64,000 nt of DNA from Gorsachius magnificus (GCA_034008185.1 CM067084.1:14155385-14219384), one strand, 5' to 3'. Shown: positions 13,985 through 27,507, counted from the stretch's first letter. Notes: generated by a model from the sequence alone, not told the origin. Numbers and translations: made by a program.

Positions 13985-16900
13985 AATCAGGGTGCTGACA
14001 ACTCTCCAAAGCGTCACTTTTGAACCCTGAGACTAATTTGTATGCAAGTGCAAAAAAACATGCACCAAGACAAAAACTTCACAATTGATTTTATTTTCAG
14101 TTATGACTTTTCTTCCACAACAGGTCTTTTAGACAAAGAGAAGTCAGGCTGCCATCAGAAATGACATTTTAAGTCAAGACGAGAAAAATCCTTAAGTGCC
14201 TTTTTTTTTTTCCAGATTTCCTAATTCTTCTGTTTTAACAAAGTCTTAAAAACATTAGGCATCGCATGTGACACAATGAAGCATAAAATATCAAAAGAAA
14301 TATTCTAAAAGACTTCTCTATCATCAAGCAAGCTGTTTGGAAATGAATGCTGTACTGAAAATGTTGGTCCCAGCAGATAAACAGGGATTTCAGGTATGCA
14401 TAGTTATTGGCTTTCTCTCTATTACCATCATTAACTATCACAGGTTTCTACATGCAAGCATCACAAAGCAAGGAATAATGAACAAGTGAAGACAAATAAG
14501 GGAATAAATCAAGAGAAAAAGACAACTGTAGGTTGGCAAAATAAAAAGCCCAGCTTCTTTCCACAGAATTGTCTGTGAAGCCACACGAGGCTTCATATAG
14601 AATGCTTATTACCAGTGGCTGTGGTTTTGAAGTCAAGGGCTCCTTCAAGCACACATGGATCTTCCCAGGATCACATATTATATATTTGATAGTGCTTGTT
14701 TGCAGACCTGGATGTATGTATCACTTCAATATTTTTTTTTTAGTGAAAAGCAGTGCAAAAACAGAGTCTTGGGGAATTTTTATGCTTTGTCTTCTGAGAG
14801 TTCTGGATGAATAATTCATTAATGCTCCAGTGGGGGAGAAAAAGAAGAAAGGGAAAAGGTGTAAGAGCTTTTTCCTAGCACTTACAAAGTGTGAAAGAGT
14901 GAGTTTTCAGAGCAAAACCAGCAGCTCCTCTTTCAAAGAGCACGTATATCCATAACACAGCAGAACTGTAATAAGTTATTTGTTGACAAAGGGACTGTTT
15001 CACACTTAATTTGGAAGATGATTTAAAAAAGAAAAGTTTCAAAGAAACACGTGAAATGACTGAGAGGGAAAAGACAAGGCTGACAACACAGTACGGTCGG
15101 TGTCTTAAATTTCTGGGATTCTGTAACAAGAATAGTTAATCTTATGACCTGGTATCATACTGTGAAAAAGTAATAAAAATCTTGAATGTACCCAGAAATT
15201 CCATGTATTGGACTTGATTAACTTCCCATAAACGTAACTGGAAAAACCTGACTGTGATGGAAGGTCTGATTGGAAAACTCATGAATGTATTTAGCAAGTT
15301 GGCAGTATTGCTTTCTCTCTCTTGACTTTGGTATGTACCCCCCCCTCCCATCCACAAATGTCACTACAAAGTAGACTGGAGGATACACAGCCCTCTAAGT
15401 GTTTTCTGAAATAAAACCTCACCTATTTAGCATCCTGCCTGGGAAGCTGTACATCCTCACACCTTGCCGAAGCCCTGGGCAGTGCCTGTGGGATGGATGA
15501 CAAAGCGGGATGCTCCCCGTGTGGGATGCTCCAGCAACCTCTTAAAAAACAGTCCAAAGACAGTGATGGGGCTGAGGGGAAGCCATACGAAAACAAGTCT
15601 TCAGAGAAAAGATGATCTGAATGTCAAGCAACTAGATAGAAGTGCTAAGGGTATGAGAGGACACCGTGGAGGAAGGAAAAATGAAGTAATTATGCATGAA
15701 CCTCTGCTTTCCTGAGAAAATGTTTCTGGGCCTCAGAGCTTTTTCTGGGGAAAAAAAGAAAAGAAAAAAAAGCAAAAGCTTAACATGACTACGCTTTCAA
15801 GTCTCACACAAGAAAGTACCAAGAAAAAACCTACAACGCCTTTTTGTCTCAGTTTGGGAGCTGGAAAGGGGAACTTAACTGATGGAAATTTGAATGCTGA
15901 GGGCTGAAAACACCACGTTTTCAAAGGGGTGGAGGCCTGAAATGAAATCTGTGAAGATGGACCATATCAGTGTAGATAAAAGAATATTTTGAAATGCATA
16001 CTTACAACAAAATTAATAGCAGGGAACTGCAGGGGTGGGTAAGGAAGGGGGAGGAACATTACAAAAAAAAAAAAAGGATTTCAACTTCTCTCCTTTTACT
16101 TTCTGACATTCCTGCAGTCATTCTCCAGGTATAAGCAATGCTATATAAACAGATTCGTGTATAGACAAATAAGAATCTTAATAATATTTAACTAAATTTG
16201 TATCTCTTCACTTTTTTCTTTATTTAAAGAAACTTAACTATATGGGAATCAGAGCTCTTAATGCATTTTAAGGAGGATTAGTTAGCATCACTACTTCTTC
16301 CTCCTCCATTTGGGGAGATTATTCAATACTCGAAATCCAGAGGACTATGGCAACAGCTTTGTCCTCTGCAACACTGATCCCAGTTTCTAAAAAGGTCACA
16401 TTATAGCAGCTTCCCTTAGCAGTGCTGAGGGTGAAAAGAGGCTTCTGTAAAGCACTGAAATGGAAAGTTGAAAACTAGCGTGAAGCAAAGAAGAAAATAG
16501 CTTATTTAAAAAAAAGAAAGCCAACACATTAACTAAAAAAAACAAAAAGGGAAACAAAAGCAAAACAACCTCTGTGCAAATACTTATGTTTCTGCTAGTG
16601 GAAACTGGAGAGCTGAATGTTTTTTTAACCTATCTTCATACCTGCCTACCATTTGTATTCATGGTTTGGTTTTTTTTTCTTTCATATGTTTAATTGCGAC
16701 GTGAACTTCCCAGGCATACCTTTGTTCTGGCAGGTGTTATGCCTCCCTCCTCCTTCCAGCTCAGACTAATGCTGGTTAAGATTCACGTGAATAAATTCTT
16801 AGATGAAGAGATAGGAACATACATCACAGGTCTTCTCACCTGACAGCAGTGATCGGTAACAAGCAGACAGACTAATGTTTTAGTAGCACCAGACTTCATC

Positions 16901-17007
16901 TCCAGACATCTCCTCTTAGAGGCTGTAAATGAATCTTAATAACTTCACCTTGTCAAGGACAGGAGCTCAATCTGAAAGTGATATTTATCCATGACTGTAA
17001 TATTAGT

Positions 17008-17080
17008 AAAAAACAAAAACAAAAAACAAAAACAAACCACAAACCAAACCAAACAAACCCAAAAACCCACCCCAAAAAAG
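17008..17080. repeat. A/C-rich low-complexity tract (CAAA/CCAAAC units)
   Basis: A graded tract running from A-rich to CCAAAC and CCCA units with no G. It causes an artificial hydrophobic open frame on the minus strand (16945-17331). Confidence 0.85.
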
Positions 17081-17951
17081 AACGAGAACCTGAACTTCAC
17101 AAACGACATGTCAGAGAGGCAGTGGCTGCGGGAATGAGCTCCTCTGCAAGAGTTTCGCAAGGCAGGGTAACTACTAGAAATATGCATAAATATGTTTGTG
17201 TTTAATGGGGAAAAAAAAGAGGGAAAACTGGACAAGAGAAGGCATTCAAACCAGCCAAACACCCATGGCCATCTCAGGATATTAAAGATTTCTCTCAGTA
17301 TACACCTGGAGCAAACAAAATGCTTAAACACCGGCCAAAGAGGGTAACAGATGATGCATAAAAGGCATAAGTATCAAAATTAACAAAGTTGAGTAAATTT
17401 AAATGATCATTTAGAAAGGATAAAATACCATATGGTCAGCTTCATACTGATCCTCTGCAAGTTTACGAAAAAGGTATATGGAATGTATTAATAAAAAAGT
17501 GAAAGAATAACAGTATAAGAAATTTAAAAAAACATATATAAAGAAACCACATCAAAATGGTTACATTAAGCAGATGTAATTTCTAGGATATCACAAGGCT
17601 GGTAATACCACTGATACACAAACGCCTTTTTGTCAAGAAACAATAGCACTCAACAATATCAAAACTACCCTTGCAAAGCAGATTTAAAAGTCATAGTGCC
17701 TTTATGTTCCCAAGCAGCATTCCCAAAAATATTTTTTTTCCTCCAGATTACAATAAGTGTGAGTTTTGTGACATACTTATTTATGGAGCTTGATTGGATA
17801 CTGATTTAATGTGCTATGTAACTAATTTGATTAATTGCAAAAGTTTTAATCCACCTTTCTTCCTCGTGGCAGTCTTAATTATTGGTCAGCCACAACACCT
17901 CGCTAACACTAGCCTTTGTAACACCCGTTTCAAGCATGTCCCATGTACTTT

Positions 17952-18362
17952 ATAGAATCATAGAATCGTTTAGGTTGGAAAAGGTCACTGAGTCCAACCA
18001 TTAACCTAACCCTGCCATCCCACCACTAAACCATGTCCCTAAGCACCTCGTCTGCCCATCTTTTAAATAACTCCAAGTATGGGGACTCGACCACTTCCCT
18101 GGGCAGCCCATTCCAATGGTTGACAACCCTTTCGGGGAAGACATTTTTCCTAATGTCCAACCTAAACCTGCCCTGGTGCAACTTGAGGCCATTTCCTCTC
18201 GTCCTATCGCCCATTACCTGGGAAAAGAGACCGACCCTCACCTCACTACACCCTCCTGTCAGGCAGTTGTGGAGGGTGATAAGGTCTCCCCTCAGTCTCC
18301 TTTTTTCCAGGCTAAACAACCCCAGTTCCCTCAGCTGCTCTTTGTAAGAGTCGTGCTCCAAC
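17952..18362 (-). mobile_element. CR1 LINE, 3' end with C-terminal ORF2 (copy B)
   Basis: About 410 bases of CR1 in reverse orientation. The left end has two copies of the terminal octamer (ATAGAATC), then a short 3' UTR. The ORF2 C-terminal segment lies at 18026-18361 on the minus strand and is open for about 110 codons. Diagnostic blocks include [40 protein letters not shown] and [13 protein letters not shown], the region downstream of the reverse transcriptase. It has the typical 5' truncation. The open frame suggests a moderately young insertion. Same subfamily and orientation as copies A and C. Confidence 0.95.
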
Positions 18363-20153
18363 TGATGCTATAACTACCAAAGCGGTAGAAGAGGACATTA
18401 ACGGATATGTCTGTGCTAAAAGGGGAATTTCTTTTTACTGCCAGAAGAAACCCAACTTAAACAATATATTCAACAGCCTTCTTTCTTTACAAAGTTAAAA
18501 ATAATAATTCAAATATACTGACCACATATTGCTAAGATCTGAGCTGACCTAGCTCTTGACAACTCATTAAGGGTAACAGCAAGTAAATTCACCAGGTGAC
18601 TGGGAGCCAGCTCTAGGCTTAGACAAATCGGGCAAACGCCCGAGACAGCGTTGGGTCAGGTTAGAGCAGAGCCAGGCCAGCTGCCGGTGCCACTGCAGGG
18701 CTCAGTGCACCCATTTCGGCAGCCACCATGGAGCTGCAGCTGAGCACGGCCAAGCACCGGCCTTCTGCAGCTACGGCCCTGCAAAATGCCCTCTCCGGGG
18801 TCCTCACCTCTTCCGTTTTCACCCATCCCCTCCTTGCTTCTTCCTTTGGGGGAGTCCTCACCCAGGCTGGGCTGCCACAAAGGGCAGCTTTGCCCACCAT
18901 GCTGAGCAGCGCTGGCTTGGCTGGGCTCCATCCTGAGCAGCGCTGGCATTCAGCTTCTGGCCACAAAGCTGACTTGCTCCCAAGTCATTCTGTCTACAGC
19001 CAGATTTTTAAATGCATGAACTTTTTGTTTAAATTCATAAACCTGGCACTTGCTTCTTAGCAGCTTATCCAGATACTTCTTCCCGCTGCAGCATACATAC
19101 GCTAGATTTCTTCCCGTTTAGATTTTTTTTTTTCCCAAGCGTGGCCTAGTTAGTGACATCATTGCTAATGACTCTCCAGTCATGGCTCTGCTGCATATAT
19201 TTTCTTTACCTCTATTTTTGGCTCCGTACTTCCCCGAAAATATCTCCTTATGCCAAGACCAATCTATTTCAAAACAATTTTGAACCATCAATTTGGTTCA
19301 TATTAGTCATCTTACAGTATTGACAAATAAGCGAGTTCGCAGATTGCAAACCCTTTGGAGAGGAATTTTGTCAACAAACCTAACCCGCAGAACAGCAACA
19401 TTATACAGAGGAAAAAAAAAATCTATGGAAAGACGAATCCAGCCTGAACTACTTTTCTGTTACTGCAGGGGGAAAGTAGCTAACGTGATTTTCTGTCAAG
19501 AAACACACGTCAACGCATAAAAATCAGGCTCCTGTATTTTAAGTTTCTTTAATTATCTGCCTGCTCCTTGACACCTACGCTCTTTATTTGCCTCACTCAA
19601 CCCCCACCTTATTGCGAGCTCTGGCTGTGCTTTCTTGGCTGCCCGGCTCCTGGCATTTCTTCCAGTAGCCCCACCAGCCACTTCTTTCTGCCACCAAATT
19701 CACTGGCCTGAAGAGAGGTGCCCAGTGCCGCTTTACGCTCCTTCGGGCATGTGAGAAACCTGCACAGGGCTGGCAGGTATGATGCAGGACCAGCAGGAGC
19801 CCAGTGGGCAGCAGGGAATGCTACAGTGCCTGCAAGGGAGTTAGAAATCCCTGTTTTAAGTGACTGAATCCCGCTCCCGGAGTCAGGTAACACTTAAGCG
19901 GCCCTGGTGGCACGCTTCCCGTCTGGCGCTGCACGCACACAACCCATGTTTTCTGGCAGTACAGTGCCCTTTTAATGGCTTGTTGCCTGTTTTTTCAAGA
20001 TCTGTGCCTTTTCAAAAATAAGGAATCATACCTCCAGCAAAGGTTTGATGTATAAGTGGCACAGCAAAGCCTGATAGAGCAGAAAAGCAAGTCCCTTTGG
20101 TTCCGCAAACAGATGCCGTCCCGTCCCATCTCACTGGGATCTCTTTTTCAGGT
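18363..20153. other. Stretch between two CR1 copies, with a GC-rich islet
   Basis: Mostly unrecognised intronic sequence. The part at 18590-18965 is markedly more GC-rich than its surroundings, and 19610-19900 is also GC-elevated. No exon of a known gene was recognised. Confidence 0.5.
18728..19060 (+). CDS. Hypothetical 110-codon ORF with optimal Kozak context (doubtful)
   Basis: The ORF begins in GCAGCCACCATGG, a full Kozak match, and runs 110 codons on the strand opposite RNF150. The first two thirds lie in a GC-rich islet. I recognise no domain; the product is Ala/Leu/Ser-rich with no clear signal peptide. Two direct copies of CTGAGCAGCGCTGGC occur in it (about 18902 and 18932), suggesting local duplication rather than conserved coding. 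Two overlapping open frames exist on the minus strand, as expected for GC-rich DNA lacking stops. Most likely a chance ORF or part of an unrecognised repeat; listed because the start context is striking. Confidence 0.12.
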   Translation: MELQLSTAKHRPSAATALQNALSGVLTSSVFTHPLLASSFGGVLTQAGLPQRAALPTMLSSAGLAGLHPEQRWHSASGHKADLLPSHSVYSQIFKCMNFLFKFINLALAS

Positions 20154-20393
20154 GTAGAATCATGGAATCGTCTACATTGGAAAAGAGCTTTAGGATCATC
20201 AAGTCCAACCGCTAACCTAACCCTGCCATCCCACCACTAAACCATGTCCCTAAGCACCTCGTCTGCCTGGATTTTAAATACCTCCAGGGATGGGGACTCA
20301 ACCACTTCCCTGGGCAGCCTATTCCAGTGCTTGACAGCCCTTTCGGTGAAGAGGTTTTTCTTGATGTCCAAACTAAACCTGCCCTGGTGCAAC
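20154..20393 (-). mobile_element. CR1 LINE, 3' end fragment (copy C)
   Basis: About 240 bases of reverse-oriented CR1 starting with TAGAATCATGGAATCG at its 3' terminus. It shares the CCACTAAACCATGTCCCTAA and GGGACTC...CACTTCCCTGGGCAGCC blocks with copy B and breaks off at the CCTGCCCTGGTGCAAC block. The element is 5'-truncated with a short ORF2 remnant. It lies only about 1.8 kb from copy B, in the same orientation and from the same subfamily. Confidence 0.93.
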
Positions 20394-23300
20394 ATATTGC
20401 ACAATCACGCCTCACTCCAGGATATACATCTGGAACTTCTGGTCTGTGTCTTTAAACATATCTCCTCCGTGTTTTTGTCTAAAGCATACCAATTGCAAAA
20501 CACTTTTAATCATTTTAAACTCACCTATTAAAATGCAGCATTTCCAGATTTGAAGCCTCCTAATTGTCACTTGAGAACATAAATTAGCACACAAACATAC
20601 AGGGATTCAAGAGACAGAATGCTAGGAGAACAGGAGTACGTTTCTTTCTACTAGTTACTAATTATCATTCTCTTCAGAACTACAGAAAAAGTACTCATCA
20701 AAATGTGTCTGTTGGTGCTAAGCCCGGGGACCATGGCAGAAGCACGCTGCTCACTGAAGGGGGGTCAGAAACAGCTTCCCTCACCAGCAGGCTGCTGCGA
20801 TATTAAAGTTTTCTGAGGTGGTATCAACTGTGAGCAAAGAAATACTGCTTTGTAGGATCCTTGTCTGGGACAAGGAATGGCAAGAGGAGGCAAAGGCAAG
20901 AATGGCAAAGGAGGAAACTGAAATCCTGAGGAGCCTCTCGTCTTCCTGCCCCTCTGAAAGAAAGTGATGGAGCTCTGGACCTTGGAAATTTCTCAACGTT
21001 CTTCTGTTAAGCGCGTATGCACGTGTGTGTGAGTGCACATGAGGAGGGAACAAAGCTACAAGGAAAGCACAAAGACAAAGAGAATTCAGACAGCAGAAAA
21101 CTAAGAGAGATAGCAAGAAAAAACCCCAAACCTCTGATAGTCTCCAAACTAAACAGAACAGTAAAATCAATTTTCAGCCAGAGTCATCTCACTGGTCCCA
21201 GGTAATGCATTATTCAGCTTAGGCTCAATTACTTTTCAAAACACCAGTACTTTGGTGTGGCCCGACAGCAAAACAACCTGATTCTTCCTGTCACACACCT
21301 ATGAACCTCATCCTTTTTTCTGACCTTCATGGACTTCATTAGCACATCAATGTGCCCATGAGATCAGTTTCTGCTTAAGCATGAGATGCAGAGTGTGATT
21401 AATTTGCAAAGAAGGCTCAATGAGAACTCAGTTACAAAACCAATCAGGAAAATACATGTAAATAAACACGACTTCTGTTGGAAAGGAGAGGCAAATTGCT
21501 GTGTGGACAAGGCAATTCTAATTTTCTGACTGTACCAACTCCCACCAGCATCCTCCCTCAAATGGGAAGCAGCAAATAGCGTGGACCAGAGACCAGCAAG
21601 ACATGGTGAGTGTTACTTAGAAGGGCTGCATTTCATTTCCAAAAGGCTGCAAGCATATTCCTTATAGAGCTGTCTAAGTGTATCTAAAGCTTACACATGG
21701 AGCAGGAGACCAAATTCTGGGACTGAGACTTACCTCATTAGTGGAGCTACGTATCAAACCACAGAAAAAGCCATCTCATAGACAAGTGTATCAATTATAG
21801 AATTATCCTTCCGGCAGCAGTTCAGCCTCTTCTGCTTCCACTGTATTTATATTCAGTTTATTTAAAAACTTCCTGTACATCGATGTATATTTCTCCATGC
21901 ATTTCTTATACCTAATTGTTGTTTGTTTTATGTTTGTTAGCTTTTGCACTCTCTCACCCATGACCTGTTTGTTATTTAAAAAAAGAAAAAAAAGTGCCTG
22001 CAGAGTGTTTAAAGGAAAAGCATCTATTCAGGGAAGGGAGAAAACTACCGTGTATGCGAAGCAGCATGGAGACAAATAAATGAAATTGTTAGTTATCATA
22101 TTCTGTCCTGTAACTAACTTTGTATGTGGCTTTTGAAGAAGAAAAGCAAAATAGAAGGTGACCATTCTAAAGATCACTCCCAAAAAGAATAAAAATGAAA
22201 CAAAACGAGCTTTCGCAGCCAGGTTTTTCTTATCAAATCCTTTTCTTCCACTAGCTTTGCCCCATCACTACTGACCACGCACATCTCCTCCTAAGACGCC
22301 AGGCAGAGGGCACGAAGACTCTCCACGCTGTTCAGATTTAGCTGGGAATGGTGATGAACTGGCATCTCCCTTCTCTGCCCCATCGTTCCCACTACACTGT
22401 ATCCGAGCAGATTATTCTGTCAGTCAGTGTTTTTCCCCGCAATGCTTGCTTCTGGCAGAGGCAGCAATCGGTCTGTCCAAGCGCCAGGGAACAAACCAGC
22501 AGTTCGGCAAATACGCGATTGCAGCTGGCAGCCAGCAGCAAACAAAGCAGGCTCACGGCATGCTGCTTGGAAGGCAGTTCTCCCAGCTTATGCTACTGTC
22601 ATATTTAGATTAATGATGCATTTTATTTTCCAAACAAGCTAAAATCCCTCCCTCCTTCCCCTCTCACTCATACACACATACAGATGCTTCCAGCACACAA
22701 CTCTCTGTCTCATTATGCACAATTTAGCTACAGCTCACTACAAGCCGATCAAGTCATCTTTTACATTGAACTGAGGAATTTGATCTGAAATAGGCTTTGA
22801 GATAGGACTACTGTGCCTTTATACCTGACTAATCAATCTTTGCTCATTAGGCAGTACGAAATAATCTCTGTTTAATTCCAGATTAAACCTTCACCCAAAG
22901 AGAACACCTTTCTGAGGGAAACGCGACATCTTTGACCAAATACACCTTCATAAGAATTTAAAAGCCAAAACGCAGTTAAAAATATTTTATCTGCTTTTAG
23001 AACAGGAGAAGGGAAGACTGAAAAAAAAGGTCTTTAAAAAGGGTGGTTAATGAAACATCCCAGTAACTATAGCATTCCGTTGCTGAACAGACGATAAAAT
23101 TCAAACGTTTCCCAACTGCACTGAAATCACAGCAGAGACACAGAGGCCAACCACAGCCGGTATTTGAGTCTCTTGTCCTAGTTCCACACCTTATGATCTG
23201 CCAGGAGAGCCTCTTGATTGCACCAGAAGCTCTGTGGAACTCTGTGAGCTCTGACATGAAAACAAGAGGTCCAGTATGAGAGATCCCACCATCATTGCCC

Positions 23301-24521
23301 AAATCAGATTCTTGGACTGCAAATCTGTGTAGTTCCTAGAACTACAGCCTGAAGTTTCTTCTTTCCCTTGTGCATCCTCCTTAGTTCTTAGTACTTAGTT
23401 CCCATGTGCTAAGCAGCACTTAGGTCTTCTGACTGATCTGCATGCAGTATATTTCCCAATAATACAAATAATGGAGTGACTTTTTTTAAAAAAAAAAAAA
23501 CAAACAAACTTAAGTGTTAATAAATAAAAGTATTATCTCCAGTTTTCCTCCCAGTCCTCACCACGGGGAACTGTACGCTCACCCCTGGCAACCAGACAAC
23601 ATGTGGAGTCCAACTCCATATGGGGAATACCAGCTCTCCCAAGTCCACATCTCCCTGATTTTTGATGCTCTGTGAGCTACTGATTACAAGCTACTGCCAT
23701 GCTGCCCAAACTTTTCAGAGGAATTATCGAAGTGCAAAATGAATGGGCATCAAGGATCCATCACATCAACAAATTACCTACCAGTAAAAAACCTGATAGC
23801 ATGTCTTTGATGTTTTCAGAGGAGAAGGCTAGACCCTTTACCTCTATCTGCCTATTTTTCCATTTTCATCCTGTTTAAAGGGTGTTATAAAAACAGATTC
23901 TTAATACACCCGAGACGTTTATTCCTGACCATGAAAACATTGCACATCTCTTGACCAAGTTCTGGCCTCATGCATGTCCTGTTGATAATCTTTTCCAGAT
24001 TCATCCTTACCATTTCAAAGTATGAGATGTCTCACAGGGGAGCTCAGTCTTACAACGCTTTAATTTTATCCTGCTGGGGCTTGCAATCATTTAGGCACTT
24101 TACATGTTACTCAAATCCTCAGTATGCACAGAAAGTACTCTGAGAACGTGACAAAGCACTGGAAACTCTCCAAAACCAGATCATTAAGTATTGGGAAGTT
24201 CTTGCTGTTTGCTCCACCCTAAAGGGAATGCAGGTCAATTCATTATGAGTGCTATGATGTTACAAGTGTTCTTGGTACCTAGGCCTCCATAGTAATGAGC
24301 CTTGTTGCATCTTAAATAACAACTCTTAGAGAAAGAATAGTTACTGCACATTCCTTGGACCTGCTAAAGGCTATTTAGTCAATGCTAAAGAAATGGGACA
24401 ATCCAAAGACGCAAAGAGTCCATAACTTGGTGACTTACATAAACTCTTCCAACAATGACACATCCCTAGTCAAGTTCATTTCCCAACTTTCCACCCCATC
24501 CTGGTCTCCTGTTAACTGATG

Positions 24522-24538
24522 CCCCCCCCCCCCCCCCC
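24522..24538. repeat. Homopolymer (C)17
   Basis: Seventeen uninterrupted C residues followed by five T. Prone to length error in sequencing; a G-rich run on the gene strand. Confidence 0.9.
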
Positions 24539-27507
24539 TTTTTAAATGTCAATGTTCTGTGGAGCGGAACCTCATGAATTTGAGTAACTAAAACCATCTT
24601 TTGTCTGCTGTCATCCACTCTTTCTTGTATCTAGCTTTTGGATGCCTCTGCAGTGATAAATGAAGGAAGTTAATTTTGCTTATTTACAGGTATTTGTATT
24701 CTCCTCTGAGTAAGTTCAAATGAAAATTACTCTGTTGTTGTAATAACCTCCTTAATAGGCCTGAATCACTGAGCACATCATTACAGATAAGTAGTGCTAC
24801 GGAAAATATGTGCAGGGATGGGAGAAAAGGAGCCACTCCATCCAAACAGTGCAAAGGATTAGCTACAAAAAATTCGAGTTTAAACTGCTTTTGTTGCTTG
24901 TGGTTTGATATTATTAAACTTAGGGAGAAGGCAGACTGGGGATGTGCTATAGCATATTTCAGGGTCAAAATCATTCTGATTGTTGAAACACTGAAAACTG
25001 TGCCCTTAATCGTACACTGGAGCATTTGCACAGAGATAATCCCCTTTTTTAATTAATTATGCCAAGAAATGGGCTTCTGAGAATCATGGCTATTTTCAAT
25101 AATTTGTGATGTGCTTTTCAAAGGTCCTGAGTAGCCACTGCTTCCACTAATGGAAGAAAAAAAAAAAAAAAGTAAAGAATTGCAAGCACTCAGCATCTCT
25201 CAGAAAAGACCATGCATGCAGCCAAAGTTAAATCACTGAAGGACATAGCTGTTAACTCTTTGCAACTTTATGTATCAAATTAGAACACACATAATAATGT
25301 GTCAGTTTTAATAAGCAGATTTACAATCTGGAGCAGTGATATGCAACAGAAAAAACTTACAATGGCTCAGTGTGGTTAAAGCAAGTCAATGAAGATTCAG
25401 TCACACCTATGCAAAAGGATGTGTGCCTAAAATGTAAAATTTTTGCATTTATTTTTTTTTTTTCTTTCAGACAGTACTGGAAAACACACAGAGGAAACTG
25501 CCAAACTTTTAACCTGAACTTGGCCACAGCAAAACCAAACTCATCCAAATACCTCATTACTAGGTTTCTGTTCTGTAGGACAGAGCAGGTCAGCAAAAGA
25601 AAGTATTCCTGATGATTCGGTTCAGCGCTGAACAAAGCCGGCATCTATTATTAGCGTAAACAGGTTCAGCTCCTAAAATGTGCCCTTTTGTCACCCACAG
25701 CGAGAGGCTGTGCTGCACGCACCCTACCGCATGGCCCCTTCTAAGGGATCACTGAAGAGCACTGCAGCATCCATTGGGAACAGCCTGCCCTATCCAGCTC
25801 TCCCCATTCTCTTCAAAAGATTCAGGAGTAAATTCCTGCTTTGATACAAGTTGGTGAGCAATGGCATGTACAAAAAAACTACTGCATACCTAGGGAAAAA
25901 AAAAGCAAACACATTTATGCCATAAAGGACGTGATACAGGTTTGGGGATTATTTTTTTTTTCTCCTGAAGCTATTTGTGCTGAGATAACTCACTGTATTT
26001 TATCTGTTCCTAAAAGACAGCATCAGTTACTCTCTGTGACACGTTCTGCATTTGACTGGCTCTTACTTTAATATTTCCTGTTCAAATTCTCCAAGTGTGT
26101 TCATTTCTTAACGTGAGAGCCCCAGCTGGGGATGGAAGGAGGAGGGGAAATCTGCAGAAGTTTCTGCCCTCAACTCCACTTGCATTTTTCCTGGTAATTT
26201 TAGACTGGATGTGAGCACAACATGGTCAAACCAGGCATCAATTACTGTGGGACAAGTTAAACCTTCATTTTGTGAAAAGCATACCCTGCTCTCAAACATG
26301 TTTCTCTACCACTAAAATGAACATTGCCATTAAATAAACAAACAAACCAACCCGAAACCCAATTTCTCTGCCCCAAGCCCCATTTAAATGCCTAAAAGGA
26401 TAATTTCTCAGAGACAAAAGTCATCACACACTCCAAATTCTGACTGCACTAATCTGCAGCACTTCATTTTGTATCTCACTCCATCAGGGAGCATTTTCTC
26501 TACATTCCAGCAATCAGCTAAAGTGAAGAGGGAGACAGGATCTTTTTATGGCAAGGAAGCGAGTGCACTGGCATTCAGACAGTAAAGCTTAATCTAGAAT
26601 TCAAGTCTGCGAGCGTGCCTTAAATGCCACAGCCACTGTTCGTTCACATTATTTTCTCCAAAGTTTTTTTTCCTCTGAAGCAAGTGTAATACGATGTTGA
26701 ATCATATACCAGCATGTCAGAGCTGGAGTTAAGTGCACTTGTTTTATATCAGTTTTTTTGTTGCTGTTAAGACGTGTTCCGATCATTCCAGAGCTAACTA
26801 GTGAAACCATCCTAAAATAGCACGGTCGAGAGCTTACAAGGGCAGACGGTCATCTCCGCAATAAAAAGGACTTGTTGAAGAGCATTTCTGATTGAAGCAG
26901 AATTCTCAATTTATGCTAGACAAGGCACTTACAGTTTGATTTGGAGTCACAGGTGCTTAGCACCTGAAAAAAATTTTCCAGTTAAGCATGGAGGGGAAAA
27001 AAAAAAACAACAAAACACTGTGGCTTTCATTACCAGATTACATGGCATTCAGAAATAGATCAACAGTGTTGACAGACTGACGAATTTCATTTTAGTTCAT
27101 GATCAAAATATATCCCACTGTTATTTTTATCACAGAGCCCAGATATGGATTATTTTTTTCAGATCTGAATTTGATGAAATGTCTGATAAATACTACTTTT
27201 ACGTACTTTAATCTATTACAGCTATGTATTATTTTATAGGTATTACGTTTCATATATTTTTTTTAAAAGTGAGTAGATCATGAAATACATATATGTAATA
27301 AACAGTGTTGATACTCTATATATTTAAAAAAATTTAAAAAACCCTCTGCAAACTGACCACAGACCCACACAAACATGCCAGGACTGCTAGGCTATACCAA
27401 TGGACAAGCCCATAGTAGGTAAATGAGTTTTCTAAGCAAATTGCTTTCTTTGGCTGTTACAAGAGAAATACACACTAATGCTAATACTAACAAGTCAGAC
27501 TGCAGTA

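Larger units (their letters stand above)
13278..17951. other. Gene-free intronic stretch
   Basis: No exon recognised. It contains the G-rich motif at 13963, purine-rich tracts near 15745-15778 and the A/C tract at 17008-17080. An AT-rich segment at 17750-17880 has several homeodomain-type TAAT/ATTA cores. Confidence 0.55.

Noticed and set aside
16945..17331. 128-codon hydrophobic minus-strand open frame
   Set aside because: The hydrophobic segment is the reverse translation of the G-free A/C tract at 17008-17080.
20781..21170. 129-codon minus-strand frame with a signal-like N-terminus
   Set aside because: The Leu/Phe/Cys-rich start comes from a purine-rich plus strand. No domain follows and there is no supporting context.
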